Part shown: piece by piece, positions 1-10,900 of the stretch
Position numbering within the stretch: the stretch's first letter is position 1
Layout: each line of letters begins with the position of its first letter
NCBI GenBank assembly: GCA_963820545.1
Contig: CAWGAJ010000001.1
Span: 1,426,001-1,490,000 of the forward strand
DNA: 64,000 bases
Reading direction: 5' to 3'
Source: CAWGAJ01 sp963820545
GTDB lineage: Bacteria; Planctomycetota; Planctomycetia; Pirellulales; Thermoguttaceae
The notes under the pieces: generated by a model
What the model was told of the DNA's origin: nothing
What the model saw: only the letters and a program-made list of their open reading frames with translations
Databases searched by the model: none
Program-made: the position numbers and the translations under genes

Positions 1-2558
1 ACTGGCGCCTTTCCAGCCTCGACCGCTACGCCCTGGTCTCCAATTCCGACGCGCACTCTCCGCCCAAGCTGGGGCGCGAGGCCTGCGTGTTTCAAACCGC
101 AATGGACTATTTTGCCGTGCACCGCGCTAAAGACCGGCGAAGGCTACCAAGGGACCGTGGAATTTTTTCCCGAAGAGGGCAAGTATCATTACGACGGTCA
201 CCGCAAGTGCGGCGTGTGTCTTTCGCCCGACGAAACCCGGCGCGTGGGCGGAAAATGTCCGATCTGCGGCAAACCGCTCACGCTGGGCGTGATGCACCGC
301 GTGGGCGAACTGGCCGATCGCGACCACCCTCCCGATCCTTTGCCTTCCCGGGCTGCGCCCTTTCGCAGCCTGATCCCCTTGGACGAAGTGCTGGCCGAAA
401 TCCACAAAGTGGGCCCGCAAAGCAACCTTGTCCGGCAAAAGTACGAAGAGTTGCTCAGCAAACTCGGACCGGAGTTGTTTATTCTCGCACAAGCTCCGCC
501 TGAAGACGTGGCCCGCCACGGCTCGTCGCTCCTGGCCGAAGCGGTTTCGCGCATGCGTCAAGGCCGGGTGATGCGCCAGGCCGGCTTCGACGGTGAGTAC
601 GGCGTGATCCGACTGTTTACCAAGGAAGAACTCTTGCGGCAATCGATGGCGGGCCTGTTGTTCGAGTTGCCCGAAGAACCGCCGCAGGACCACAACGCCG
701 CGCCTGATTCAATGGAACCACTTAGTGAAGACAGTTCGGCCGCCGGCGCATTGCCGACCGCTGACTTAAGCTCCATGCACGCACCAGCCGCGCCGGGCAG
801 GGCATTGTCTTCGGGCGTCGGCATCTTGGACCAACTCGATGCGGACCAGCGCGTCGCGGCCGAAGCGATCTACGGTCCGGTGCTGATCATTGCCGGACCG
901 GGCACGGGCAAGACCCGCACGTTGACGCATCGCCTGGCCCATCTGATTGCCGATCATGGCGCTGAGCCCGAGCAATGCCTGGCGATCACCTTTTCCCGCC
1001 GCGCCGCCGCCGAAATGGGCGAGCGATTGAAAAATCTCCTGCCCGACATTGTCCCCCGCGTGCCCATAATGACCTTTCACGCCCTGGGACTTCTCCTGTT
1101 GGGAGAACACGGTTCGCGCCTGGGATTAAGCGATTCTGTGCGCGTGGCCGGTCAAGCCGAACGCGTCGAGATGCTCTGCCGGTTGCTCACCATCTCGCGC
1201 ACGCCGCAAACCAACACCTGGAGCGCATCTCCCGGCGAAAACGCCAGGAACATCCCGGCGCTGCAAGGGAAAAACCAGAGGATGCGCGCATCTTTGAGCT
1301 TTATCAGCAAGAGCTGCGCATGCGCAATTGGGTGGATTTCGACGACCTCATTCTCCGGGCGCTGCAACTGCTGATAAACCACCCCGATCTGGTCGATCTT
1401 TACCGCTTAAGATATCGCTGGATCTCGGTCGATGAATTTCAGGACGTTGACAATGTCCAATACGAACTCATTAAACTATTGGCGCCTTCTGAGGGAAACA
1501 TTTGTGTGATCGGCGATCCCGATCAGGCGATTTACGGCTTTCGCGGCGCGGATGTCCGCTTTTTCCAGCGCTTCCAGGAGGATTTTCCCGCCGCGCGAAC
1601 CATCACCTTGACGCGCAATTATCGCTCCACGCAGACGATTGTCGACGCCGCCTTGCAACTGATCGCTCCGGCAAGTCTGGTCGCCGATCGGCGCTTGGAA
1701 GCACAAGGCCCTGGCCCCGAGCGGATCGAAATTCACGCCTGCCCCACCGATCGCGCCGAGGCGGAGTTTGTTGTTCAGTCCGTCGAGCGGATGCTGGGCG
1801 GATCGACGTTCTTCTCTTTCGACAGCCAACGCGTGGCCGCACACGAGGGAGAATCGTACTGCTTTGCCGATTTCGCGGTCCTTTATCGCACTGAGACGCA
1901 AGCCGACGCCCTGGCCGAAGCGCTTGAGCGCTCGGGCATGCCGTTTCAACGTCGCTCGCACAATCCCCTGGCCGATCAACCGTTCGTGCGAGCCTTGATT
2001 GCCGAAATGTCCAAAATGCAAAACGCCGGCCCGACCCCACTTACCGTGCTCGAACTGCTCGATCGCTCCGCGCAACAAGTGCGGGAAAACGAGCAACTGG
2101 ATGCCTCCTCGCTTGCCGCCCTCCGCTTAGTGGCCGCCAACCATGAAAACAACCTGGCGCAATTCCTCTCCGCGTTGGCATTGGGCGTGGACCTGGATCT
2201 CTGGGACCCGCGCGCCGACCGCATTTCGCTGCTTACCCTGCACGCGGCCAAGGGACTGGAATTTCCCGTGGTCTTTATCACTGGCTGCGAAGACGGCATC
2301 CTCCCCTTGCATTGGGGCCAGATCGACCAGCAGTCTCTGGCCGAAGAGCGGCGCCTGTTCTTTGTCGGCATGACCCGCGCACGCCAGCGCTTGATCCTTA
2401 CACACGCCAAACGCCGCCGTTTCAAAGGCGCTCTGCGCCAATCGCCGCCGTCACCCTTTCTCGACGATATCGAGCGCCGTCTGCTGGCTTCCGAGCAGCA
2501 CCGCGGCATCAAGAAACCCGCTTCGCTCGAGCGCCAACGAACACTCTTCGATAGTTAG
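1..2558 (+). CDS. Endonuclease-Q-like PHP/zinc-ribbon module fused to UvrD-family helicase (5' partial, two frameshifts)
   Basis: The gene enters from the left edge. The first stretch holds a PHP-type end motif (NSDAHSPPKLGREA, about positions 39-86). It is followed by the EFFPEEGKYHYDGHRKCGVC segment and a second CxxC (CPIC), a zinc ribbon typical of the EndoQ/YqxK family, which acts on deaminated DNA bases. After a low-complexity linker (about 680-830) comes a complete superfamily 1A helicase: Walker A GPGTGKTRT (about 895-925), Ia TFSRRAAAEM, II VDEFQDVD (about 1430), III GDPDQAIYGFRGAD, IV RNYRST, V TLHAAKGLEFPVVF, and VI FFVGMTRARQRL near the end. Reading requires a shift near 120-127 and another near 1200-1215, where conserved sequence continues in the next frame. 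The breaks may be real, making it a pseudogene, or sequence errors. The likely role is a repair nuclease-helicase; that the two modules act together is inferred from the fusion. Confidence 0.85.
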
Positions 2559-2594
2559 ACTGCTTCACAAAAAACACGGGATACTTGTTCTCAT

Positions 2595-2629
2595 TCAAAA
2601 AAAGCCCACGGGACGCGACCCGTGGGCTT
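2595..2629 (-). terminator. Intrinsic terminator of the SdrD-like gene
   Basis: A perfect 11-bp stem (arms 2602-2612 and 2619-2629, loop 2613-2618) is followed on the minus strand by a run of seven T. It lies about 40 bases past the stop of the minus-strand SdrD-like gene. The gene on the plus strand also ends just upstream, but no T-run follows the stem in that direction. Confidence 0.85.
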
Positions 2630-2670
2630 GATACGTAGCTGTTTTTCTTGTCGCAACGTTTATTTCGGAG

Positions 2671-3963
2671 TTAACAAATATCGCCAGTCTCGTTGATATT
2701 CGTGAACACGGTGTTAGCCAAGTTCCTTAGGACCTGTTCAATTTGGCTCATTGTCCCATTGCCGTTGAGGTCCCAGAGAATGCCTTTTCTTGCCTGCTCG
2801 TTGGTTTTTTGCAGGATCTCGAAGATCGTCAGGCTGGTGTTGTCGGCCACGTTAAAGGCCGCTCCCGCAGAGCCGATGTTGAAGGTGGCCGCCGAGGTGC
2901 CTATTGAATTCACAATAAAGCCGTAGCTGGCGGCGACATTACCGGCCAAATTCGAGTTGGTTACATAAACGGCCAAGGCCACGGCAAGGGCCTGAGCGTC
3001 CAATTTCTGGCCCTTGACGCTGAACAGTTGCAGGAAGAAATTAGCAATTTGAGCATTGGTTTTGCCGGCCAGATTGTGTGAACCGGTGATGGCGCCGTAC
3101 ATATTGGGGAACATGGTAGCCAACCAATTACCCAGTTGGGTCGAGTTACAACCTCCGTTCAGGGATTTTATCAGCGCCTGTCCGCGACAACTGTTCCAGA
3201 AGCCGATGGTGGCGGTCTGACCTTCGTGCAGCGCCGCAGTGGGCGACGGAAGCTCGGCAAAGTTGTTATTGACGCCTTTAACTCCTTGTATCAGCAGGAT
3301 GTTGCTGAACTGATCGTTGCCCACGATACCGCCCTGACTACCGATGGAGTCAATGCCGTCCAGATAACCGGCGGGCGGCGTCTCGATAATTACGTAGGTG
3401 CCGGGACGCAGGTTATTGAAGAGATAAGCTCCATCATCATCGGTTAGCGTCGTCAGCGAGATCGAATTGCCCAGATCGTCAACGCCGGTCAAAGTGACAG
3501 TAACATTGGCAATAGCGCGATCACGGCAATCGATATCCCCGTCGCCATTTTTATCAAGGTAAACGAAGCCTGAGAGGCTCGCCGTCTTCAGTTCGCCGAA
3601 GTTGTTGCCTGTGCCGTTTACGCCCGCGGCCAATGCTATGCCGCTGATGACGTCGTTGCCCAGTGTGCCGCCCTGCGTGCCGACGGCATCCTGACCGTCC
3701 AGATAATCCGCAGGCTGCGTCTCTGTCAAGTCGTAGGTGCCGGGACGCAGGTTCGTAAAACTGTATGCCCCGTTGGCATCAGTGGAAGCACTCAAACTGA
3801 CCGCGTTGCCCAAATCGTCCGTGCCGCTGAGGCCCACCGACGACGCAATGAGCGACCGCCGAGGAGCGCGCCGATGCCCAAAGCCAGCAATGACCAAATC
3901 GCCGGCTCGGGAACCTGTTGGACCGTAAATTGCGCCATCATATCTTGAGGAGGCTGGACCCAA
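2671..3963 (-). pseudogene. SdrD B-like domain surface protein, lacking its 5' end
   Basis: The open frame encodes up to 430 residues. Residues from about 43 carry the second half of an SdrD B-like (Cna-B type) domain (GTDDLGNAVSL ... NLRPGTYDLTE). A complete second domain follows (LSGFVYLDKNGDGDID ... NLRPGTYVIIE). The rest is an alpha-helical, alanine- and asparagine-rich region (EGQTATIGFWNSCRGQALI, then repeated hydrophobic segments). The end has an EF-hand-like DLNGNGTMSQIE. No signal peptide or credible ribosome site precedes the first half-domain. The first about 40 residues of the frame are out-of-frame translation of the neighbouring PEP-CTERM gene. Homology starts at about 3830-3846, so the gene appears truncated by a deletion that fused it to its neighbour; an assembly join is an alternative. 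Such proteins are normally exported and involved in adhesion or cell-surface structure. Confidence 0.65.
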
Positions 3964-4508
3964 GGAGGATTTGCACTCCCGCCCGCTTCCGATATTGGAA
4001 CGGCGTTCGGTGTGACGTCAACTCTATAACCATCGATGTAGAAGGAAGCCGTTGATCCGGCATCAAATGAGAGGTAGTCCTTGAACCAAGTAACATGCAA
4101 TAAACCAGTTTGGGTGAAGCTCTCAGTTTCCGAACCTATTGTCATATTACGGCACGCGTTAGGAAAGAAATCCAAATCGCTCCAAGCGTTCGGATCTGTT
4201 GCAGTACCTCCATAGGTGTAATTTACGGTCCAGAGAAGGGTGTTGACCTTTTGGATTGTAATGCCAGGCACAAGATCGAAGCTGCCTGTGTAGGTTTGGA
4301 GTTCCACTGTATCACCCGGATAACCATTCGGCCCCCATGGAGCATTCGAAGGCGGCGTGGTAGCAGCGGGGAATTGCTGTGCCGCCACTCCGTCCACGAT
4401 GTAAGTTATGATGTCAGCACGAGTCGGCCACGCTACGGCAAAAGTGGCGATGGCTAAAGCGGCTGCCATTATTACTCGAAACGCTTGAAATCCGTGTAAA
4501 GTCTTCAT
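3792..4508 (-). CDS. PEP-CTERM sorting-domain protein
   Basis: This is an exported protein of about 238 residues. I chose the start at 4508 because it gives a good Sec signal peptide (MKTLHGFQAFRVIMAAALAIATF ... ARAD-like cleavage region) and has GGAG eight to nine bases upstream. The longer frame to 4589 has neither. The body has no domain I can name; it contains several Trp/Tyr-rich beta-like segments. A PEP-CTERM tail is clear near the end: VPEPAIW, a hydrophobic helix, then SLRRR. Family members normally stop a few residues after the Arg cluster. Here the frame runs on for about 15 unrelated residues (WASAARTIW...) into sequence that, in another frame, is the interior of an SdrD domain. 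The native stop has therefore been lost at the junction described for the neighbour. Confidence 0.75.
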   Translation of the reverse strand: MKTLHGFQAFRVIMAAALAIATFAVAWPTRADIITYIVDGVAAQQFPAATTPPSNAPWGPNGYPGDTVELQTYTGSFDLVPGITIQKVNTLLWTVNYTYGGTATDPNAWSDLDFFPNACRNMTIGSETESFTQTGLLHVTWFKDYLSFDAGSTASFYIDGYRVDVTPNAVPISEAGGSANPPWVQPPQDMMAQFTVQQVPEPAIWSLLALGIGALLGGRSLRRRWASAARTIWATRSV

Positions 4509-4946
4509 TGTCAATCTCCGGTTGTAATATGAAGTCAGACTGATTACTTGGAATATCGACGTCCACGAATCGAGCCGCTTGTAAAGCAAAGGCTATCGCC
4601 ATGGTTTTGTGGAGACGCATTGCGAAGGCAGGATTCGGAAGAGTGGGACGGAAATAACCGCCCTGGTGTCAAGCCGTGACAACAGCTAGATGTTTGTCGT
4701 GCTTGACGTTCGCTGCCTCAAAAATATTGAAATGGCATAATAGGTAAGATAAACAATATTATAATAACCGTCAGACGAATGTCAACACCCCACGATTGAA
4801 TCTATTGTTAGCCACAGTGTTCTCTTGTTTATTATTTTATGTAACTTATTACTATATTTAGACTTAGAACCCGCTTCCGTGCCTGGGGCACAGAAGCGGG
4901 TTCTATTGACAAATATCCGCTTATCTAAAAGCGTTAATCTTCTCCC
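4509..4946. other. Intergenic: promoter region of the PEP-CTERM gene and terminator of array gene A
   Basis: No gene is supported here. The stretch is AT-rich (especially 4710-4865), as expected for the promoter of the minus-strand PEP-CTERM gene. It ends in the array-type terminator hairpin at 4866-4904. Confidence 0.5.
4866..4904 (-). terminator. Array-type terminator hairpin after gene A
   Basis: The sequence is a GC-rich inverted repeat (AGAACCCGCTTC ... GAAGCGGGTTCT) with a nearly paired middle. It is the same element found after genes B to E, but here the A-run (T-run on the minus strand) that follows the other copies is missing, so termination may be weaker. Confidence 0.65.
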
Positions 4947-7900
4947 TTACCGACGACGAAGCCGGTAGACGCCCAAGACCATGGCGGCCAGGATCAGCAA
5001 GGCCCAGGTCGAGGGCTCGGGTACCGGTGTTAGCGGCGACAAATCCAGGCCGTCGGACAAGGGAGCGGAACTCGCCGGCCTGACAATCAGCTTCGACCCG
5101 GAACCAATATAGATATGGCCTTGACGCACCACGCTCACCGATAGCGTCGTACCCGATCCGCTCACGTTGGTCTCGCCCGTCCCCGTCACGTTGCCGGTCG
5201 TCTTGGTGCCGGCGGTCACGGCGAATTTTCCGTCGTTGGCCACTGCCGCATGGATGGCGCCGTTGGTCCCGTCGGTAAACGGATCCACGGCCCCGCCGGC
5301 GCTAACGGTCGCGCCGGCGACAATGCTCAACGGGCCCGAGGCGCTCAGCGTCGGGGCTGTGGCCAGTGCCAGGCTGAGCGTGCCGCCGCCCTTGGCGGTC
5401 AGCCCGCCGTTGAGGGTGTAGGTGCCCGGCAAGGTCAGCGTCTGGTCGGCGGAGACCTGGATGGCGCCGCCGCTGGAGGTGACCTCGATCGGCCTGGCTA
5501 CGGGAGCCGTACCCGAGGTAGTCAAGGAGAAGGAAGCCGTGGCTTCGAGCGTGCCGCCGTTTAAGGTCAGCTTGCCGCTGGGTGTACCCAGTACGCTGTT
5601 ATCGCTGATGCTCAAAATACCAGCCTTAACCGTCGTGCCGCCGGTGTAGGGAGTACCAGTGGATACATTGGAAACACCGAGGGTAAGCTTCCCGGCGCCG
5701 TCCTTGACTAAGACCAACGTGCCGGTGCCGGCGCCTGCGTACTTGTCGCGGATTATGCCGTTGTACGAACAATTGGCGGTGTTATTGACCGTCAGCGTGG
5801 AGCTGCTGTTCACGGTGCTGGTGTCCTGGACCTGAATGACGCCATAGCCGGTGGAGTCATTGATTCCGCCCACGGTTTCGTTATAGCCCATCAAATTCAG
5901 GTAAGCAAAGTTTCCGCTAGAACCAGTGAAGGTGACAACCGCAGTATCGCCAATCTGCTCCGTGGCGCCCAGGTTCACAACGTCCGAGCCGCCGGTGCCA
6001 TTGCCGATGTTGAGGTTGCCGGGAATGGCGGTTGCGCCTCCGGTCTTCTGTAGCAGCAGAGTGCCGCCGTTGACGATCGTGCTACCGCTGTAGGTATTGG
6101 AGGTCGTACCCGTGAAGACCAAGGTGCCGACGTCAATTTTGCTCATGTTGCCCGAGCCACCGATACTATTGGTAAGGGTGAAGGAGACGCCGCTGCCGAT
6201 GCTGACTACGGGAGTACCGCTGCTGAGGGTCACGGGACCGGAGAAGGTGTTAGTGCCGTAGCCGCTTCTGAGAGTGGCCGTATCCGCCAACACGAGCTTT
6301 TTGTTAAGCACGTTTGTCCCCGTGTCCCAGAAGGACAGGGTGGCGCCCGATGCGACCGAGATGGTTTTATCCGGATCGCCCAACCCAGTTAATTGCTGGA
6401 TGCCGAGTGTGCCGGCATTGATGTTGATATCGCCAAGATTGGTATCGCCCATATTTTTTATCCAGATCTCGCCGCTGCCGATCTTCGTCAGGGTCTTGCC
6501 GTTGCCATTCAGATAGCCAGCCGAGGGATCGCCCGGCGAGGGATTAAATATATCCCAACGCCAAGCACCGCCAGTGCTGATCGTGGCATCATCGGTCAAT
6601 TCCAGTTGTTGCAGGAGGTTATAAGCATAACCAGCTGCGACAGAGGCGATAATGGCTCCCTGTCCATTGTAGCCCGTGCCCGCGATTTTTATGGGAACAG
6701 TGATCGGAGTCACGCCGACGTCGGGGGAAAAAGTGCGCAAATCAAGCGTGCCGCCGCTGTTCACCACGATGTTGTTGGTCAGGCTGGTGTAGGCTTGGGT
6801 AGAGCCAAAGGCCAGCACGCCGTTGCTAATCACGGTCTCACCGGTGTAATCGTTTGCGCCGCTGTTGCTAATGGTCAGCGTTCCCGTGCCCGTCTTGGTG
6901 AGCCCCGTACCGCCGGAAATCTTGCTGGTGCCGTTGAAGGTGTAATCCCTGCCGGCGTTGACCGTGACGGACAGGGGCCTGACCAGGGCGTTGATGTTAA
7001 CCGTGGTGTTGGTGGCGGTATCGTTGAAGGTCACGGCATCGGATGCGTAGAACTGATCGGCCGAGCTGCCGTTGAGCCAGTTAGTGGTGTTTCTCAAGTC
7101 CCAATAGTTGTTGGGCGTAGCGGTTCCAGACCAGATCAACGAGGCACTGGAGCCGCTGACCGTCAAATCGATCTTCCCGGTCGCCCCGGTCGTCACGGAA
7201 CTAGTGACGGCATACCTTGTGGAATTAACCACCTTGATAGCGGTGCCCGACAGGGTGCCGGTGACGCTGGCCACGCGGTATGTGGAAGTCGTCAGCGAGG
7301 GCGAGCCGAGAGGTATTGGATTGATAAGGGTTTCCTGGTCCGTCGTGCCGCTGAGGGTCAAATTGCCCTTGACGTCCAAGAGATCCCCACTGCTGCCACC
7401 GAATTCATAATCTATTGTATCGCCAGTGCTGCCGCCGGCGAGCGTAAGGTTGCCGTTAAAGGTCAACGTCCCGATGGAACTGCCCGGAGCGATAGTCGCG
7501 CCGCCTTGGTCGGTGACATCTCCTTTGACGGTTCCGCTGCCGGAGAGCGTCTGGCCGGTATACAGCGTGTAACCGTTGGTGACCGCCGAGACGTCAAAGG
7601 TCGCTCCGGACATGACGTTGATCAGCGGGCTGCTGCCGATGGAGCCGTTACCCACCAGCGCCAAGGTACCGGTATTAATTAAGGTGGAACCGTTGTGGTT
7701 GCTGGAACCCGAAATGGTCCAGATCCCCGAGCCGTCTTTGATGACGCCGAGAGAGCCGCTGGTGCCGGTAAAGTTGATACCGCCGACGATTACACCGTTT
7801 CCAGTCCCGGTCAAAATGAGAGAACGAGCGGTTGTCAAGGTATCGGTAATTACACCATTCAGAGTAAGCGTACCGCTATCGGATTGGAGTGTATATACGC

Positions 7901-10900
7901 TGCCACTCATAGCGAAATTGAAGCCTCCATTGAAGGTATTGTTACCGTAATTGTTGACGTGCGGAGAGGGAGAAGCTGAAGGTTGGCGGCCTAATAAAGT
8001 AATCGTCGGCTGCGCGGTGAGGGTGTACCCGCCGCCGCCGCCGTCGTCGATTTCCAGCCGACCGGTATCGGTGCCGCCGGAAATACTGAGGGCAGTGGTG
8101 CTGGCGATGGCATCGCCGAGTGCATCCGCGTTTTTCAGGCGCAATGCTCCGTTGCCTTGGATAGTGACGGCGCCGCTAAAGGAATTGGCCGCGGCAAGGG
8201 TCACGGTTCCGGAACCATTCTTGGTAAGGCCGCCGCTTCCGGTGATTTGGGCGGTGGAGAAAGTGAAGTTGTTGCTGCTGTTAAATAGCAAGGTGCCATT
8301 ATTGGAAATAGTTCCCAGATCAAGCAAACTGCCGTTGGCGCCGCCGTCGCCGATTTGCAGCGTACCGGCGTTGATCGTGGTTCCGCCGTTCCAGTTATTC
8401 GCAGTGCTGATGAGAATTGCGGTTCCACTACCGCTTTTGCTCAACATGCCGGCACCGCCAATCTGGCCGGAGACAGTAACCGACGTGGTATTGGCGACGT
8501 CCAAAATCCCGCCGCTACTGGTCAACGTGACGCTGCCGCCATAGACATTGGTCGTGCCGGCGTCCGTGGCTCGAGTCCCCATTGCCCCGCCATTGAGCGT
8601 CAGGGCCCGATTGATCGGATTAGCAGTGCCGGTATTCCAAAATGTAATCGCGCCGCCGGTATTCACCGTAACCGTCTTGGTTAAGTCTTCAAGCACGGTC
8701 GTGCCTTGAATACATAGAGCTCCTTGGTTCACCACCACGTTGCCCAGGCCGGTGTTACCCAGGTCCACGAGAAAGATACTGTTGCTGCCCGTCTTGGTAA
8801 GGTTGTAGGTATTGCCGGTTAGAGTGGCGCCCGTGCCGCGCACGTCCCAGCGGACCGAACCGCCCAAGGTGGTGTCGCCGGCAAGTGTGAGGTAGCGGAA
8901 AGCATTCAGTTGATCCGCGCCGCTGTTGCTGACTATGGCCCCACTACCGTCAGTCCCCGAGCCTTTAACGCTTACCGGCCGGATGCCGAGAGAGTTGCCG
9001 CCAATATCCAGCGAGCCGCTATTGCTGATGGTAATAGCGGTGGAGGTAGCTGTCGGGCCGAGGGCGTTGGTGCTGGCCATCACCACCTGGCCATTGCTGA
9101 TCGTGGTGGCGCCAGTAAAGCTGTTACTGCCGCTGAGCGTGAGTTTGCCCGCGCCCTTCTTTTCCAAGGTGCCGCTGCCGCTCATGCTGCCGGAAATGGC
9201 GGAGTCGTCCGTGCGATAGTAAAGCAGCGCGCCATTGTTGACCACGTTGGCGGTGCCGCCAATGCCGCCGCCGGAGGTGTTGTCGCCTACTTGCAGGGTG
9301 CCGGCGTTGATCGTGGTAGTACCGCCGTAAGTATTGGTGCCGGTGTTCTTGATGGTCAACTTGCCGGTGCCGCTCTTGGTGAGCGTCATGGCGGTTCCGC
9401 CGCCAATTACGCCCGTGCCTTGGAAGGTGTAATCCAAGTTCGAATTAACCGTCATCGTGCCGGGATTAAGCGTGGTTGTGACCGTGACGGTCTGGGTGGT
9501 GCTGGAATTGTCGAAGGTAAGCATGTCCAGATCATAATATCTGTCGGTGGATCCGTTGCTGACCCAGGTCCAGTTGGTGGTGCTTAAATCCCAGTTACCG
9601 CTGAGGTTGCCTTTCCAAAACATGCTGGTGGGAGGCAATCCGGAGACCGTAAGGTCGACTTCTTTTGCCCCGGTGTCGATGCTTAACGAACCGGTTTGCC
9701 GGGTCGTGCCGCCGATGCCCGAAAGGAGCATATTAGCAATATTGCCGGAGGAAGTTCCCTGATAGGTAAACAACTTGTAAGGGCTGGTGGTGCTTAAACT
9801 ACTGCCAAGCATGTTGATCGAGACCGTAGCCGTATTGGAACCGCTGGGCAGGGCCAGAATTCCCGAGCTTGACGTGAGGGTGATAAGATCGTTGTTGGCC
9901 GAACTGGTATCGCTGGCCAAATCGAATTTGACCGTGCCGCCGGTGGGGCTGCCCAAGGTCAGATTATTCTGGAAGCTCAAAAGTCCGGCGGTGCCGTCGG
10001 CGCCCGGCAAAATCCTGGCGTTGCCGCTAAGAATCACGTTGCCTTTGACCGTGCCGGTGCCCAAAAGTTGTTGGGTGCCGGGCAAGGTATATCCGCTGGA
10101 AAAGTCGGTAACGTCGAAATACGCTCCACTACCGACCTGGACGTTCGTGTTGCCGAGCACTCCGGTGTTTTTCAAGGTCAGCGTGCCGCTGTTAATCGTG
10201 GTGCCGCCGGTGTATGTGCTGGTGCCCGAGAGGGTCAAAGTTCCGCTGCCGACTTTAATAATACTAATATCATTAGGATTCACAGCGGTGCCGGAGCCGC
10301 CGATCACGCCGCTGACAGCAATATCTCCTTGGAAGTTTACAAACCGTGTGCCTGTAACGGTGGAATTATTTTTGATGTTAGTGAGGGTGAGCTTGTCGGC
10401 GTTGGATTGGATAAGATAATTTTGCCCGCCTTGGATGAGTGATATGTCCCCGCTGATCGTATTATTGCCGCTATAATTTGCCAACTGCGCATCGGTGGCC
10501 GCGCTTCGCCCTGCTAAGGTAATAGCATGAGCGATGTTAAGAGCGGATGAGCTGCCGTCTAACTCGATTCGACCGGTGGCGGTGCCGCCGGAAGCAGTAA
10601 CGGCGGCGGCGGTGGCCGGCAGCGCATTGTTGTTTTTCAATCGCAATACGCCGGTGTTCACCGTGGTATCGCTATTATAGGAGTTTGATCCAGAGAAGAT
10701 CCACGTTCCCAAGCCTTCCTTGATGAGGTGATAAGTGGCGACACCGGTGAGGGCAATAGCTCCAGTCACTTCTCCTTCCCCGGCGCCTTGGAGGTAAAGA
10801 TATCTATCGTTAGCGAGAAGACCAGAGTTGTTGGTAATATTATTAAGCGTGAGTTTTCCGCTGTCGGACTGGATAACATAGTCAAGGCCGCCTGACTGGA

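Noticed and set aside
127..1110. Minus-strand frames opposite the EndoQ-UvrD gene
   Set aside because: They are antisense shadows of a gene with clear conserved motifs.
4414..4620. Short frame upstream of the PEP-CTERM gene
   Set aside because: It overlaps the signal-peptide region in another frame and has no ribosome site or domain.
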